This document shows positions 16,003-25,728 of a stretch of 64,000 bases of DNA, one piece after another. A model generated the notes under the pieces. The model was given only the letters and a program-made list of their open reading frames with translations. It searched no databases and was not told where the DNA came from. Every line of letters starts with the position of its first letter. Position 1 is the stretch's first letter. The DNA comes from Palsa-506 sp963786975 (GTDB taxonomy: Bacteria > Actinomycetota > Actinomycetes > Streptosporangiales > Streptosporangiaceae): positions 434,001 to 498,000 of the forward strand of contig CAWBBE010000010.1 in the NCBI GenBank assembly GCA_963786975.1, written 5' to 3'. The position numbers were made by a program, and so were the translations under genes.

Positions 16003-17570
16003 ATGGCACAGCCAGTCGCTTCACCAGGTCCCCGGGAGATGCAGGGCCACCCGACGGCACCTGCCGACCGGCGCTGGCTGGTCCTGGTCGTGGTGGCTAT
16101 CGCCCAGCTGATGGTGGTGCTGGACTCCACCATCGTCAACATCGCGCTGCCGTCGGCGCAGCAGTCGCTGGGGTTCCCCAACGGTGACCGGCAGTGGGTC
16201 GTGACGGCCTACGCCCTGGCCTTCGGCAGCCTGCTGCTGGTGGGCGGCCGGCTCGGCGACATGTTCAGCCGTAAATGGGTCTTCATCACGGGCCTGATCG
16301 GATTCGCCATCGCCTCCGCGATCGGGGGCGCCGCCGTCTCGTTCGAGATGCTGGTGGCGGCCCGGGCGCTGCAGGGCGCCTTCGGTGCCATCCTCGCGCC
16401 ATCCGCGCTGGGCACCCTGATCAGCACGTTCCGGGACCCGCTCGAGCGGGGCCGGGCCTTCGCTGTGACCGCACCCGGGGTGGCTCCTACATCGCGGTCG
16501 GCATCACCGGAATTGCGATCTTCGGCATTTTCCTGTTCCTCACCTACTACATGCAGCAGGTCAAGGGATACAGCCCGCTGACCACCGGGCTGCTGTTCCT
16601 GCCGCTGACCGCCGGGATCCTGGTTGCCTCCACCTTGTACAGCGTCGTGTTCCTGCCGCGGGCCGGGCCCCGCGCGCTGATCACCGCGGGCATGCTGCTG
16701 AGCGCCGGCGGGACAGCCTACCTGGCCCGGCTCACCGTGACCTCCAGCTACCTCGGAGGTGTGCTGCCCGCCCTGCTCATCATGGGCCTGGGCTTCGGCA
16801 TGATCTTCGCGCCTGCGGTCAACACGGCCACGGCCGGCGTCCCGCGCCAGGACTCGGGCGTGGCCTCGGCGCTGGTCAACACGATGCAGCAGGTGGGCGG
16901 ATCGATCGGCATCTCCGTCCTCAGCACCATCGCGGCGAGCGCGACGACCAGCTACCTCATTGCCCACCACACAGGCCCGCAGGCAGCAGCGATCGCGGCG
17001 ACCCACGGCTATACCCTGGCCTTCACGATCTCGGCCGCGCTGCTTGGGCTCGGCGCGATCCTCGCGATCCTCATGCTGCCCGCACGGAAGCGGCTTGAAG
17101 AACTCACCAGCGAAGCCTCGGCCCTCATCCCCGAGCCGGAGCCAGCGCTGGCCGCGCCCGCCCGCCCCTGCGCCGCAGCTCCAGGCGGCCCCCGCGCTGC
17201 AGCCAGCGGTAAAGGTGATGCCGGTGGGCCTTCTCTGCTGCTCACCGGTGATAGACCCGGGCCTCGCGCCGGCGCCGGCGCCGGCCAGGCCGTCCTGGTA
17301 GCGGGAGGACTCGAACCGGGCGGCCGATTGGCTGCGCCTGATGCTCTGGCTTCTCGATTCAGGGCCTCCTGCCACCTCCCCGGGCAGGCCCCGTCAGGCC
17401 AGCTCAACCAGCGGAAACGGCGGTTCCTGCGGGGCGGGCCAAGAAGCGGCTGCCCGGCGCTGCCACCGTTGCTCATCGCTGAGCCTGGTGGCCTCCAGGT
17501 CGAGGTCTCACGCCCGGTCAATATGGTTGGCGGATCTGATCGTCGTTTTCCGCCCTATACCACGGACTGA
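16003..17570 (+). pseudogene. DHA2 (EmrB/QacA) MFS transporter, internal deletion and frameshift
   Basis: N-terminal frame: MAQPVASPGP..., then LVVVAIAQLMVVLDSTIVNI, GDRQWVVTAYALAFGSLLLV and RLGDMFSRKWVF, through about four helices to ERGRAFAV. The other frame resumes at RGGSYIAVGITGIAIFGIFL, YYMQQVKGYSPLTTGLLFLP and the last helices. The central block expected between these (roughly 130 residues, TM5 to TM8) is missing at about 16462-16495 and the frame changes there. Normal DHA2 proteins have 14 helices and about 480 or more residues. The C-terminal reading frame continues past the last helix (17100) into low-complexity sequence up to 17570. It cannot make a working transporter. Confidence 0.85.
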
Positions 17571-17584
17571 CCGGGGGCTGCCCG

Positions 17585-18873
17585 ATGGAACCTGCCGCAC
17601 CGCCGTCCGTTTCGCCGGTACCGGCGCCCGGGCATGAGCCGGCCGCCCAGCGGGCCCGCGGCCTGGCCGCCGCGCGCCGGCGGGCCACTGCTGTCCTGGC
17701 GGGGGTAACGGTTGTGTTTGTGGCCGTGACCGCGGTCGGCGCGCACGGGATCCTGCTCGGCTACGTGCAGGCCGGCGCGGAGGCCTCCATGGTCGGGGGC
17801 GTCGCCGACTGGTTCGCGGTGACGGCCCTGTTCCGCCATCCCCTTGGCCTGCCGATACCACACACCGCGCTGATCGTCGAGCGCAAGGACCAGTTCGCCG
17901 CCACCCTTGGCCAGTTCGTCCAGGAGAACTTCCTCAACGCCGATGTTCTCGCCGAGCGGATCCGCTCCGCTCGCCTCGTTCCCCGGCTGGCTGCCTGGCT
18001 GGCCGACGAGGCTAACGCCGCCCGCTTCGCCGGCCGCGTGGCGGATCTGGCCGTCACGGTGGCCGGGACTGTCCGCGATGAGGATGTCCAGCGCGTGCTC
18101 ACCGCCGAACTGGCCCGGGCGGCAGATGCCGTCGAGGTGGCGCCGCTGGCTGGCCGGGCCCTGCGGGTCATCATTGCGGGGGGGCACCACGCCGGGTTTT
18201 TCAGCGCCGTCGTGTCCGGCGCCGATCGCTATCTCGCCGCCCATCATGCGGAGGTTCGTGAGCTGTTCGAGGCCGAGTCACCCCGCTGGGTGCCCGACGC
18301 GGTTTACCGGCGGGTCTTCGACCGTCTGTACACCCGCTTGCGCGAGCGGCTGGCAGCGATGGCCGCCGATCCCGGCGACGAGGCGCGGCATCAGTTCGAG
18401 GAGTGGATCGCCGGGCTCCCCGACCGCCTCGAGACATCCGCGGAGCTGCGCGAGCGCGGGGAGCGCCTCAAGCGCGATGTCCTGGGCAGCGCCGACCTGC
18501 GGGACTGGTCCTCGTCACTGTGGCAGAAGGCCAAGCAGGCGCTGCGGATCCAGGCCGCTGATCCGGACTCTGAGCTGCGCCGCCGGCTGGCCGGCGCGCT
18601 GGTGGCGGCGGCCGGCGCCTAGGGTCGGACTACCGCCTCCAGGAGGGCCTTGAGCGTGCCGCCGGGTCAGGATCCAGGGCACTCGCCGGTCAGTTCCACG
18701 ACGAACTCGCCGGACTCGTCACCGCGACCATCCAGCGGTGGGACGCCGCCGAGACGTCAAGCCAGCTAGAACTGCTGCTAGGGCGCGATCTGCAGTACAT
18801 CCGCATCAACGGCACGGTAGTGGGGGCGGCCGTGGGGCTGGCCTTGCACGCCATCGTCCTCGCCCTGGCCTGA
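17585..18873 (+). pseudogene. DUF445 membrane-associated protein, one frameshift
   Basis: The first frame (17585-18622) has one N-terminal helix (ATAVLAGVTVVFVAVTAVGA), the DUF445 signature EASMVGGVADWFAVTALFRH, PLGLPIPHTALIVERKDQ and FVQENFL. The stop at 18622 is premature. The conserved C-terminus continues in another frame up to TGA 18871-18873: ELAGLVTATIQRWDAAETSS, LELLLGRDLQYIRINGTVVG and a final membrane helix. The shift lies near 18612-18622, in GCGGCGGCCGGCGCC. Otherwise full-length. Function of DUF445 proteins (YjiN relatives) is unknown. Confidence 0.85.
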
Positions 18874-19017
18874 CGGCGGCCGCGCGATCGCGGCGGGCCA
18901 CCGGCTGGAAATGGGGCCAACATGTTTCCCGGTGCTGGCCGCGGGCAAGGCCGACGGTTAGCCACCAGCCGACCTGGGTGCGCAGCGCCCGGGCCGTCCG
19001 CCTAAGCGAGGCATGCC

Positions 19018-19416
19018 ATGAGCGAACAGGTCAGCGGAACACACGGGCCGCGCGAGGATGACGCGATCAAGCGCCAGGACCGCGGCGAGCTGCAGGCACA
19101 CGGCGAGGAATGGCCGGAGCCCGAGTCGTCGGGCGAGGACCAGCCGGAGGCAACCTGGGCCCCGGAGGGCAGGTTCGCCGCCACAACGCCAGCGGAGGTC
19201 TGGCCGACCATCGAGCTACGCAGCGACCTAGCCCGTCACCTGGACCGTACCGCGTTCCCGGCGACTCGGGCCCATCTGCTCGAGACCCTGGCGGCACACC
19301 AGGCGGAGCAGCGGCTGCTGGACCTGATGTCCTCGCTGCCAGATGGCGCCACTTTCGCCAGTCTCGGCGAGCTGCTCCGGGCCCTGGGGCTGCCAATAGA
19401 ACAGCGCCCGGCCTAA
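19018..19416 (+). CDS. DUF2795 domain protein
   Basis: A 132-residue protein. The first 60 residues are charged and probably disordered. The C-terminal half (ELRSDLARHLDRTAFPATRA, HLLETLAAHQAEQRLLDLMS, SLPDGATFASLGELLRALG) matches DUF2795, a small actinobacterial helical domain whose role is unknown. ATG start preceded by AGCGAGGC. It is followed by 238 nt with no gene and then the CBS protein. Confidence 0.75.
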   Translation: MSEQVSGTHGPREDDAIKRQDRGELQAHGEEWPEPESSGEDQPEATWAPEGRFAATTPAEVWPTIELRSDLARHLDRTAFPATRAHLLETLAAHQAEQRLLDLMSSLPDGATFASLGELLRALGLPIEQRPA

Positions 19417-19654
19417 GCCGCAGTCCCGGCCAGCGGGCGGCGGGCTGCGACCGGGCTCCGGTCGAGAGGACTGGCCGCCATGAGCGGGCGGAGTTCGTGC
19501 TGCCGCCGGTCGCGGCCGAGCGCGCTGACCGCCGGCCGGAACTGCGAGCAGCACGAACCGGCGGTGGAACACTGCACGGTTCATCTCGGTTCCAAATGCA
19601 AGACGTGATCGGATCTCTGGGGATCTCACGAGATCGCCGGGAACGGAGCAGATC

Positions 19655-20095
19655 ATGACAGGAGCCTCTGCGCACCAGTCGCCTGCGCAGCCGACGCGGG
19701 CCCCGGCCACCGTCGCTGACATCATGCGGCCCGCAGCCACGACGGTGGACCAGAATGACCATGTGGCCGCGGCCGCGTACCTGATGAAGCACGCGGGGGC
19801 GACCGCCCTGGTGGTCCTCGACGGCCAGCAGACCAATCGGCCGATCGGCATCATTACGGAGGCGGACATCGTCCGCACGGTGGCGGACGGGAAGGACGTG
19901 AACAATGTCCGGGTCTATGACCTGATGACTGCTCGTCCGGCCGTCATCAGCGCGGCGACGAGCATCCGTGACGCGGCCGAAGGCATGACGAACGGCCGTT
20001 TCCGGCACCTGCCGGTAGTCGAGGATGACGGTCTCATCGGGATGGTGGACATCGCAGACGTTTGCCGCGCTCTGCTCAACCCGCCCGCGGAATGA
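19655..20095 (+). CDS. Tandem CBS-domain protein
   Basis: A 146-residue protein made of two CBS motifs: ATVADIMRPAATTVDQND...GIITEADIVRTVAD and VYDLMTARPAVISAATSIRD...FRHLPVVEDDGLIGMVDIAD. Such stand-alone CBS pairs bind adenosyl nucleotides and sense energy state; in actinobacteria they are often part of dormancy or hypoxia regulons. No catalytic domain attached. GAACGGAG precedes the ATG. The upstream LAL and DUF2795 neighbours are consistent with a stress island. Confidence 0.9.
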   Translation: MTGASAHQSPAQPTRAPATVADIMRPAATTVDQNDHVAAAAYLMKHAGATALVVLDGQQTNRPIGIITEADIVRTVADGKDVNNVRVYDLMTARPAVISAATSIRDAAEGMTNGRFRHLPVVEDDGLIGMVDIADVCRALLNPPAE

Positions 20096-20243
20096 TCCCC
20101 CGCCTGCCGTGCGGGCCTGGCGATGCGCACGGCAGCGGCCTGTGCCTGGCGTTCGTCCCTGAAACCGTGAGCCCGCGCCAGCGGGGTCGTCACGAGGTGA
20201 GGCGGCCGTAGGGTGAAGGCGGGTCCTGGCAAGGAGGGCGCCG

Positions 20244-22934
20244 TTGGGGTCGACCGATCGGTCCGGGGCCGCCGGCACTCGGGCCGTTCCTGGTGTCCGG
20301 GACGGCGTCGTTGTCCGTCCCGGGCTTTTCGGGCTGCTCGGCGGGGCGGGGCGGGTGACGGTAGTGTCAGCGCCGGCCGGCAGCGGGAAGACGCTGCTGC
20401 TGCGCTCCTGGGTCGGCGAGGCGGGCCTGGCGGAGTGCGCCGCGTGGGTGCCGGTGCAGGGCGAGGAGCGCGACCCGCAGCGGTTCTGGCTCTCGGTGCT
20501 CGGCGCGCTGCGGGACACGGCCGCCGGGTCGAAGTTGGTGCGGCCCCTGACGGCGGCCCCCGATCTGGACGGCTGGGCGGTCATCGAGCGGCTGCTGGAG
20601 GATCTCGGCCGGCTGGAGGACCGGGTCTGGCTGGTGGTCGACGATGTGCACGAGCTGCGCTCGGACGAGGCGCTGCGGCAGCTGGAGCTGCTGGTAATGC
20701 GCGCTCCCGCGGAGTTGCGGTTCGTGTTCGCCACCCGCCATGATCTGCGGCTGGGACTGCACCGGCTCCGGCTGGAGGGGGAGCTGACCGAGGTCCGCGC
20801 GGCCGATCTGCGCTTCACCCTGGATGAGGCGCAGGCACTGTACGAAGCGGCCGGGATACCGCTGTCCGACTCAGCACTCGGGTTGCTGCACGAGCGGACC
20901 GAGGGGTGGGTGGCGGGATTGCGGCTGGCGGCGTTGTCGCTGGCCGGATACCCGGACTCGGATCGGTTCGCGGCCGAGTTCTCCGGCAGCGAGCGCACGG
21001 TGGCGGAGTACCTGCTGGCCGAGGTGCTGGAGCGCCAGCCCGAGCCGGTCCGGCGGCTGTTGTTGCGGACCTCGGTGCTGGACCGGGTGAACGGTGAACT
21101 GGCGGACCTGCTGACCGGCGGCTCGGGCGGGGAGCGGCTCTTGCAGCAGCTGGAGCAGGCCAACACGTTCGTGGCCGCGCTGGACGCGCGACGGTCGTGG
21201 TTCCGATACCACCAGCTGTTCGCCGACCTGCTGCAGCTGGAGTTGCGGGGCAGCGCGCCGGGCGAGCTGCCCGCGCTGCACGCCGAGGCCGCCGGGTGGT
21301 ATGCGGAGCACGGGTACCCGGTCGAGGCGGTCCGCCACGCCCAGGCGGCGGAGGACTGGGGGCTGGCCGCGCGCCTGCTGTCGGACCACTGGGTTGGCCT
21401 TGGGCTCAATGGGCTGGCGGCCACGGCGCACGAGTTCCTGGCCCGGTTCCCGGCCGACGTGGTCGCGGGGGATACGGAGCTGGCCGCGCGGATGGCGGGG
21501 GACGAGCTGGCCCGGGGGTCGCTGGAGGAGGCGGAACGGCATCTGGCTCTCGCCGCCCGGGGATTGGAATCGGTGCCCGCGGACCGGCGTGAGCGCTCGC
21601 AGGTGGCGCTCGCCATCGTGCGCTTGCGCCTTGCCCGGCAGCGCGGGGACCTCTCTGCCGTGGCCGAGCAGGCGCAACGGCTGCTGGCACCCGCCCGGGC
21701 CGCTGACCCAGCGCGGTTCGGGCTGGGCGAGGACTTGCGGGCGCTGGCGTTGATCAACCTCGGCATCGCCGAGCTCTGGACAGCTCGCTTCGAAGAGGCG
21801 GACCGGCACCTCGAGCAGGGCATCGCCCTGGCGCACCGGATCGGGCGGCCCTTTCTGGAGATCACCGGCCTGGCGCACTGGGCGCAGCTGGTGAGCTGGT
21901 GGTCGTTCCCGCTGGGGACGCAGCGGGGGATGCAGGCGATCGAGCTGGCCGAGCGCCATGGCTGGACTGATGAGCCGGTCGCCGGTGTGGCCTATATAGC
22001 GGTCGGCATGGCGATGGTCGCCCGGGGACGGCTCGACGAAGGAGAGCGGTCGCTTGAGCGTGCCGAGCGTACCGTCCGGGCCGAGGTCGAACCGGCGGCC
22101 GGGATGAGGCTCCACTACGCCCGCGGGTTGCTTGAGTTCCTGCGCGGCCGTTATGACACCGCGCTGGCCGCTTTCCGGACGGCCGATCGGCTGGCCAAGG
22201 TGCTCGTTACCGAGCACGCGCTTGCTCGGCGGCTGCGGTCACACATGCTGCAAACGCTGGTGCGGACGGGCAAAGCGCAGTCCGTCGAACAGGCCCTCGC
22301 CGGGATGGGTGAGCAGGAGCGTGACCAGGGGGAAATGCGCAACGCCATGGCGGTCCTGCGGTTCGCCCAGGACGATCCGGAGGCGGCGACGCTCGCGCTC
22401 GCGCCGGTCATCGACGGCTCCGCGGCGCTGGTAAACGCCCACCTCTGGGAAGTTCAGGCCTGGCTGCTTGAGGCGATCGCCCGCGACGCGCTCCGCGACG
22501 CAGGCGCCGCCAGGCGCGCCCTCGAGCATGCCCTCGATCTCGCCGCACCGGAAGACCTGATCTTCCCGTTCCTGTTCAACCCCGCGCCGGGACTGCTCGA
22601 GCGCCACCGCCGGCTGGGCACCGCTCACGCCACCCTGATCTCCGAGATCCTCAACGTGCTGGCTGGGCGGAAGCCTGCGGGGCCGGCCGGCCACGAGAGG
22701 GCCGGGGAGCGGGGGTTGCGCGAGCCGCTCAGCCAAAGCGAGATCCGTGTCTTGCACTACCTGCCGACCAAGCTCTCCGCGCCCGAGATCGCCGACCAGC
22801 TCTACCTGTCGGTGAACACCGTCAAGACCCACATGCGCCACGTCTACGACAAGCTCGGCGTGCACCGTCGCCACGAGGCGATGGAGAAGGCCCGCGCCCT
22901 AGGCCTGCTCGCACCGTCCCCGCGAAGGTCCTGA
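20244..22934 (+). CDS. LAL-type LuxR transcriptional regulator (MalT-like), copy 2
   Basis: 896 residues. TTG start with ideal AAGGAGG at 20231-20237. The N-terminal ATPase has Walker A SAPAGSGKTLLLRSW, Walker B LVVDDVHELRSDE, and shared blocks FSGSERTVAEYLLAEVLERQ and WFRYHQLFADLLQLELRG. A helical-repeat middle follows, then C-terminal LuxR HTH LSQSEIRVLHYLPTKLSAPE and LSVNTVKTHMRHVYDKLGV. It aligns with the regulator at 7321 along the whole length, so the two are paralogues. The target genes are unknown; no copy of the 17-bp palindrome is seen next to it. Confidence 0.9.
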   Translation: MGSTDRSGAAGTRAVPGVRDGVVVRPGLFGLLGGAGRVTVVSAPAGSGKTLLLRSWVGEAGLAECAAWVPVQGEERDPQRFWLSVLGALRDTAAGSKLVRPLTAAPDLDGWAVIERLLEDLGRLEDRVWLVVDDVHELRSDEALRQLELLVMRAPAELRFVFATRHDLRLGLHRLRLEGELTEVRAADLRFTLDEAQALYEAAGIPLSDSALGLLHERTEGWVAGLRLAALSLAGYPDSDRFAAEFSGSERTVAEYLLAEVLERQPEPVRRLLLRTSVLDRVNGELADLLTGGSGGERLLQQLEQANTFVAALDARRSWFRYHQLFADLLQLELRGSAPGELPALHAEAAGWYAEHGYPVEAVRHAQAAEDWGLAARLLSDHWVGLGLNGLAATAHEFLARFPADVVAGDTELAARMAGDELARGSLEEAERHLALAARGLESVPADRRERSQVALAIVRLRLARQRGDLSAVAEQAQRLLAPARAADPARFGLGEDLRALALINLGIAELWTARFEEADRHLEQGIALAHRIGRPFLEITGLAHWAQLVSWWSFPLGTQRGMQAIELAERHGWTDEPVAGVAYIAVGMAMVARGRLDEGERSLERAERTVRAEVEPAAGMRLHYARGLLEFLRGRYDTALAAFRTADRLAKVLVTEHALARRLRSHMLQTLVRTGKAQSVEQALAGMGEQERDQGEMRNAMAVLRFAQDDPEAATLALAPVIDGSAALVNAHLWEVQAWLLEAIARDALRDAGAARRALEHALDLAAPEDLIFPFLFNPAPGLLERHRRLGTAHATLISEILNVLAGRKPAGPAGHERAGERGLREPLSQSEIRVLHYLPTKLSAPEIADQLYLSVNTVKTHMRHVYDKLGVHRRHEAMEKARALGLLAPSPRRS

Positions 22935-23150
22935 CCACCGCGGGGCGTCCCTAGCGCCGCCCGGCCTGGCGAGCCCGGATCAGGCCGGTGGCCGCCGCCG
23001 GCGATCACGCGCGGATCCGTTATGGACGCTTCGGCCGGCGCAGTGAAGCGGGCACCGACGCGAATCACCCAGCCGTGTGACGCCCGCTCACCCTGCCCGG
23101 CGTGAACCTCGATGCTGTCTGGAGGCACGCTAACCGGAAGGAAGACAGCA

Positions 23151-23803
23151 ATGCGGACGGTGACGCTGGGAGCCACCCGGCTGGAGCTGACCCCGCTCGC
23201 GAACGGCACATGGCAGTTCGGCGGCGACTGGGGCCCGGTGGTGATCGCCACCAAGGGCGGCCTGCGGATGGACGGCGAGAACCTCGTCCGCGACGCCAGG
23301 CCGGCGTGGCCGCGCAAGGGCGCCGGGGCGAGCCGGGGCGCGCTGGGTTCCGACTACATCGGCGTGTACCAATCCGCCATCCCGCCCCGCCAGTCTCGCC
23401 TGCCGAACCGGCCCGACCGGCCCAGCCGGCCCAGCCGGTCTAACCCGGTGATCATGAAGTTCAACGGGTCAGATGCCGTTGAACTTCATGATCACCGGGT
23501 TGGCGGGGAGCCTGAGGCGGGATGGCAGCGCGCCGGGCGGGCCGCCGGGCAAGGCGGGCGCCGGGCAAGGCGGGCGCCCGGCCGGACGGGCGCCGGGCCG
23601 GGCGGTTGCCGCCGCTGCCCGGGCAGCGCGAAGGTGCACTGGCCCGACCAGGTCGCCATCGTCGGCGCCCGCACCCCGGTCCATCTGGCTGAAAGCCTCG
23701 CGCCCTCGACCCGGCCCTCAGCCAAGCCGACCTGGCCGAGATTGACCACATCATGGCCGCTGCCGTACCGATCGGCGGCCTCGTCCCAGAAGGAATGTCA
23801 TGA
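23151..23803 (+). pseudogene. Aldo/keto reductase, shattered by deletions and an insert
   Basis: Three pieces of one reductase lie in order. The N-terminus is MRTVTLGATRLELTPLANGT followed by WQFGGDWG, with GGAAGGAAG before the ATG. A middle piece is VVIATKGGLRMDGENLVRDA...GSDYIGVYQ. The C-terminus is KVHWPDQVAIVGARTP, then in another frame SQADLAEIDHIMAAAVPIGG up to TGA 23801-23803. The catalytic Tyr/Lys region and most of the barrel are missing, and roughly 240 bp of GC-rich repetitive sequence with a long hairpin separate the last two pieces. The stop overlaps the ATG of the next gene (ATGA), so the two were once translationally coupled. Confidence 0.75.
23442..23501. repeat. Long perfect inverted repeat (26-bp arms)
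   Basis: Arms at 23442-23467 and 23476-23501 are exact reverse complements separated by GTCAGATG. The arms hold the palindrome-like core GTGATCATGAAGTTCAACGG. The element lies inside the aldo/keto reductase pseudogene next to tandem GGCGGGCGCCGGGCAA-type repeats. It may be a mobile hairpin (REP/MITE-like) or a terminator that landed in the gene. Confidence 0.8.
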
Positions 23804-24723
23804 CCACCACCCAGCTCGCAGCACGGCAGACCACACCTGCTCACCCCGGCCACGGCGACGAGGCGGCTACCCGGGCCATCGCGTTTCTCGGTGCCGGGCG
23901 AATGGGCGGCCCGATGGCGGCCAATCTGGCCCGGGCCGGCTTCGACGTGCGTGCGTGGGACCGGACCACCAGCCGCGCCGCTGCCCTCACTAAGGACGGC
24001 GCAGCCGTGGCCGGCAGCCCGGCGGATGCCGTCAAGGGCGCCGGGATCGTCATCACCATGCTGGCCGACGGGCCGGCGACCGAGCAGCTGCGGAACGACC
24101 CGGCCGGGTTCCAGGTCGCGGGCCCAGGCGTGATCTGGGTGCAGATGGCCACCGTCGGAATGCAGTGGACGCAGCGGTTCGCCGGCACCGCCGCCGCGCA
24201 CGGGATGGTGTTCGTGGATGCCCCGGTGTCCGGCAGCGAGGGACCGGCCCGGGCCGGGCAGCTGACCATCCTGGTCAGCGGCCCTGATTGGCTTCAGCAC
24301 GTGCTCGCCCCGGTGTTCGCCGCGCTCGGCCGGGCCACCGTCTGGCTGGGCCCGGCCGGCCACGGCACTAGGGCCAAGCTGGTGCTCAACAACTGGCTCG
24401 CCGACCTCGCCGAGACCACCGCGGAAACCCTGACCTTCGCCCGCCAGCTCGGCCTCGACCCGGCTGTGATCGTGGACCTGCTGGAGTCGACCCCACTCGG
24501 GTCTCCGTACGCGGTGCAAAAGGCCCGCGCCATGCTGACCGGCGACCTCACTCCCGCGTTCGCGCTCAAACACGCACTCAAAGACGCCGAGCTCGCGGCG
24601 CAGGCGGCGCAGGCGAGCGGCACCAGGCTCACGCTCACCGATGCGCTGCTGCCGCGCTGGCGGCACGCTGCCACCAGCGGGCACGCCGACGACGACATCG
24701 CCGCCATCTACGCCACCAGCTGA
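23800..24723 (+). CDS. 3-hydroxyisobutyrate-dehydrogenase-family NAD(P) oxidoreductase
   Basis: A 307-residue beta-hydroxyacid dehydrogenase-type protein. It has the Rossmann start AIAFLGAGRMGGPMAANLAR, substrate-binding FVDAPVSGSEGPARAGQLTI, the catalytic Lys motif GTRAKLVLNNWLADLAETTA and the helical C-terminal domain (FALKHALKDAELAAQAA). ATG overlaps the stop of the aldo/keto reductase relic. It reduces or oxidises small hydroxyacids or semialdehydes; the substrate is not defined. A 20-residue N-terminal extension before the Rossmann fold is low in similarity. Confidence 0.9.
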   Translation: MTTTQLAARQTTPAHPGHGDEAATRAIAFLGAGRMGGPMAANLARAGFDVRAWDRTTSRAAALTKDGAAVAGSPADAVKGAGIVITMLADGPATEQLRNDPAGFQVAGPGVIWVQMATVGMQWTQRFAGTAAAHGMVFVDAPVSGSEGPARAGQLTILVSGPDWLQHVLAPVFAALGRATVWLGPAGHGTRAKLVLNNWLADLAETTAETLTFARQLGLDPAVIVDLLESTPLGSPYAVQKARAMLTGDLTPAFALKHALKDAELAAQAAQASGTRLTLTDALLPRWRHAATSGHADDDIAAIYATS

Positions 24724-24928
24724 CAGGCCGGACACGGACAGGACCCGCAGCCATGACCGTACAAGCAGGCCCGGCTGGGCCGTGCGAGCTGGAAGCGGAG
24801 CACGGCGCCCCTTCCAGGACGCGGTCATGTTCGCAGCCAATTTCGCGCCCGCCGGGGCATGCCAGTGCGTGCGCCGACCCGGCACAGGCAGCTAACCCAG
24901 GCCACATCACAGCAACGGAGATGGCCCC

Positions 24929-25414
24929 ATGCTAGATACCGGATTTCCCCAGGCAGACGCCGGGAACGACTTCCTGCGGGCCAGGCAGCGCCATTTCCTG
25001 GCCACGCTGACCCGCCGGCTGCGCCGCCAGCCGCATGACAGCGACCGCCTTCTGGTGCTCGACCAGGTGATTGGCCAGCTCGGCTGGCGCGGTGAGCGGC
25101 ACCTGGGCCTGCAAACGATAACGCTGGACACCATCGCCGGCACGGTCGACTCGCTGCGCAACTTCGACCGGCACTTCCGGCCCACCTCCAACCGGGTGCG
25201 GGAACGTTGGGAGCAGTTGGCGCTGGCCGAGCGGCGCGGTGCCGGGATCCCGCCGATCGAGGTCTACCGGGTCGGCGGCCTGCACTTCGTCAGTGACGGC
25301 CATCACCGGGTATCGATAGCCGCGGCGACCGGCCAGCAGGCAATCGATGCCTACGTGACCGAGATACTCACCGCCTTGCCGCCCACGGGACCAACGCGGC
25401 CGCTGGCGGCCTGA
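24929..25414 (+). CDS. ParB-like / sulfiredoxin-fold domain protein
   Basis: A 161-residue protein. Its central segment (GIPPIEVYRVGGLHFVSDGH, HRVSIAAATGQQAIDAYVTE) carries the ParB nuclease-fold signature GxHxVxDGHHR. The N-terminus FLRARQRHFLATLTRRLRRQ is helical and basic. It lacks the ParB HTH and is far too short for a partition protein, so despite frequent annotation as ParB it more likely acts as an uncharacterised nucleotide-binding or nuclease domain protein. Weak GGAG precedes the ATG. Confidence 0.7.
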   Translation: MLDTGFPQADAGNDFLRARQRHFLATLTRRLRRQPHDSDRLLVLDQVIGQLGWRGERHLGLQTITLDTIAGTVDSLRNFDRHFRPTSNRVRERWEQLALAERRGAGIPPIEVYRVGGLHFVSDGHHRVSIAAATGQQAIDAYVTEILTALPPTGPTRPLAA

Positions 25415-25728
25415 CCTTCCGGCGGTACTGTCCCAGCCCGGACAATAGCCACCTCTCGGGTGCCCAGCGCAGGCCAAGCGGGAGCTGCCCGACGGAACCG
25501 GGCACTCCGCATCCTCACCACGGTGACCGGCCCGCCGGCATCGGCAACGCGCCGGCCGGAACCCGGTACGGCTACGGCTGGACCGCTCCGGAAAGCCACT
25601 GGGATTCCCCGCCCACCAGCGGAATCCGGGTCGTGATCGGGCCACGTGAGCGGCGCGCAGATCTAGGCTGGGGCGCGCCGGCCCCGCAAATCCCGGGACA
25701 TGTCCGGTAAGCGACTTACTGTGGATGT
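25415..25728. other. Intergenic, nothing recognised
   Basis: 314 bases between the ParB-like and HNH genes. No hairpin, coding similarity or clear promoter seen. Confidence 0.5.

Noticed and set aside
19067..21865. 932-codon reverse-strand open frame
   Set aside because: Overlaps the CBS and second LAL genes in antisense; Ser/Arg-rich and without similarity.
24724..24928. Forward segment MFAANFAPAG resembling a phage tail collar motif
   Set aside because: Only ten residues match, with no continuation in any frame; taken as chance similarity.
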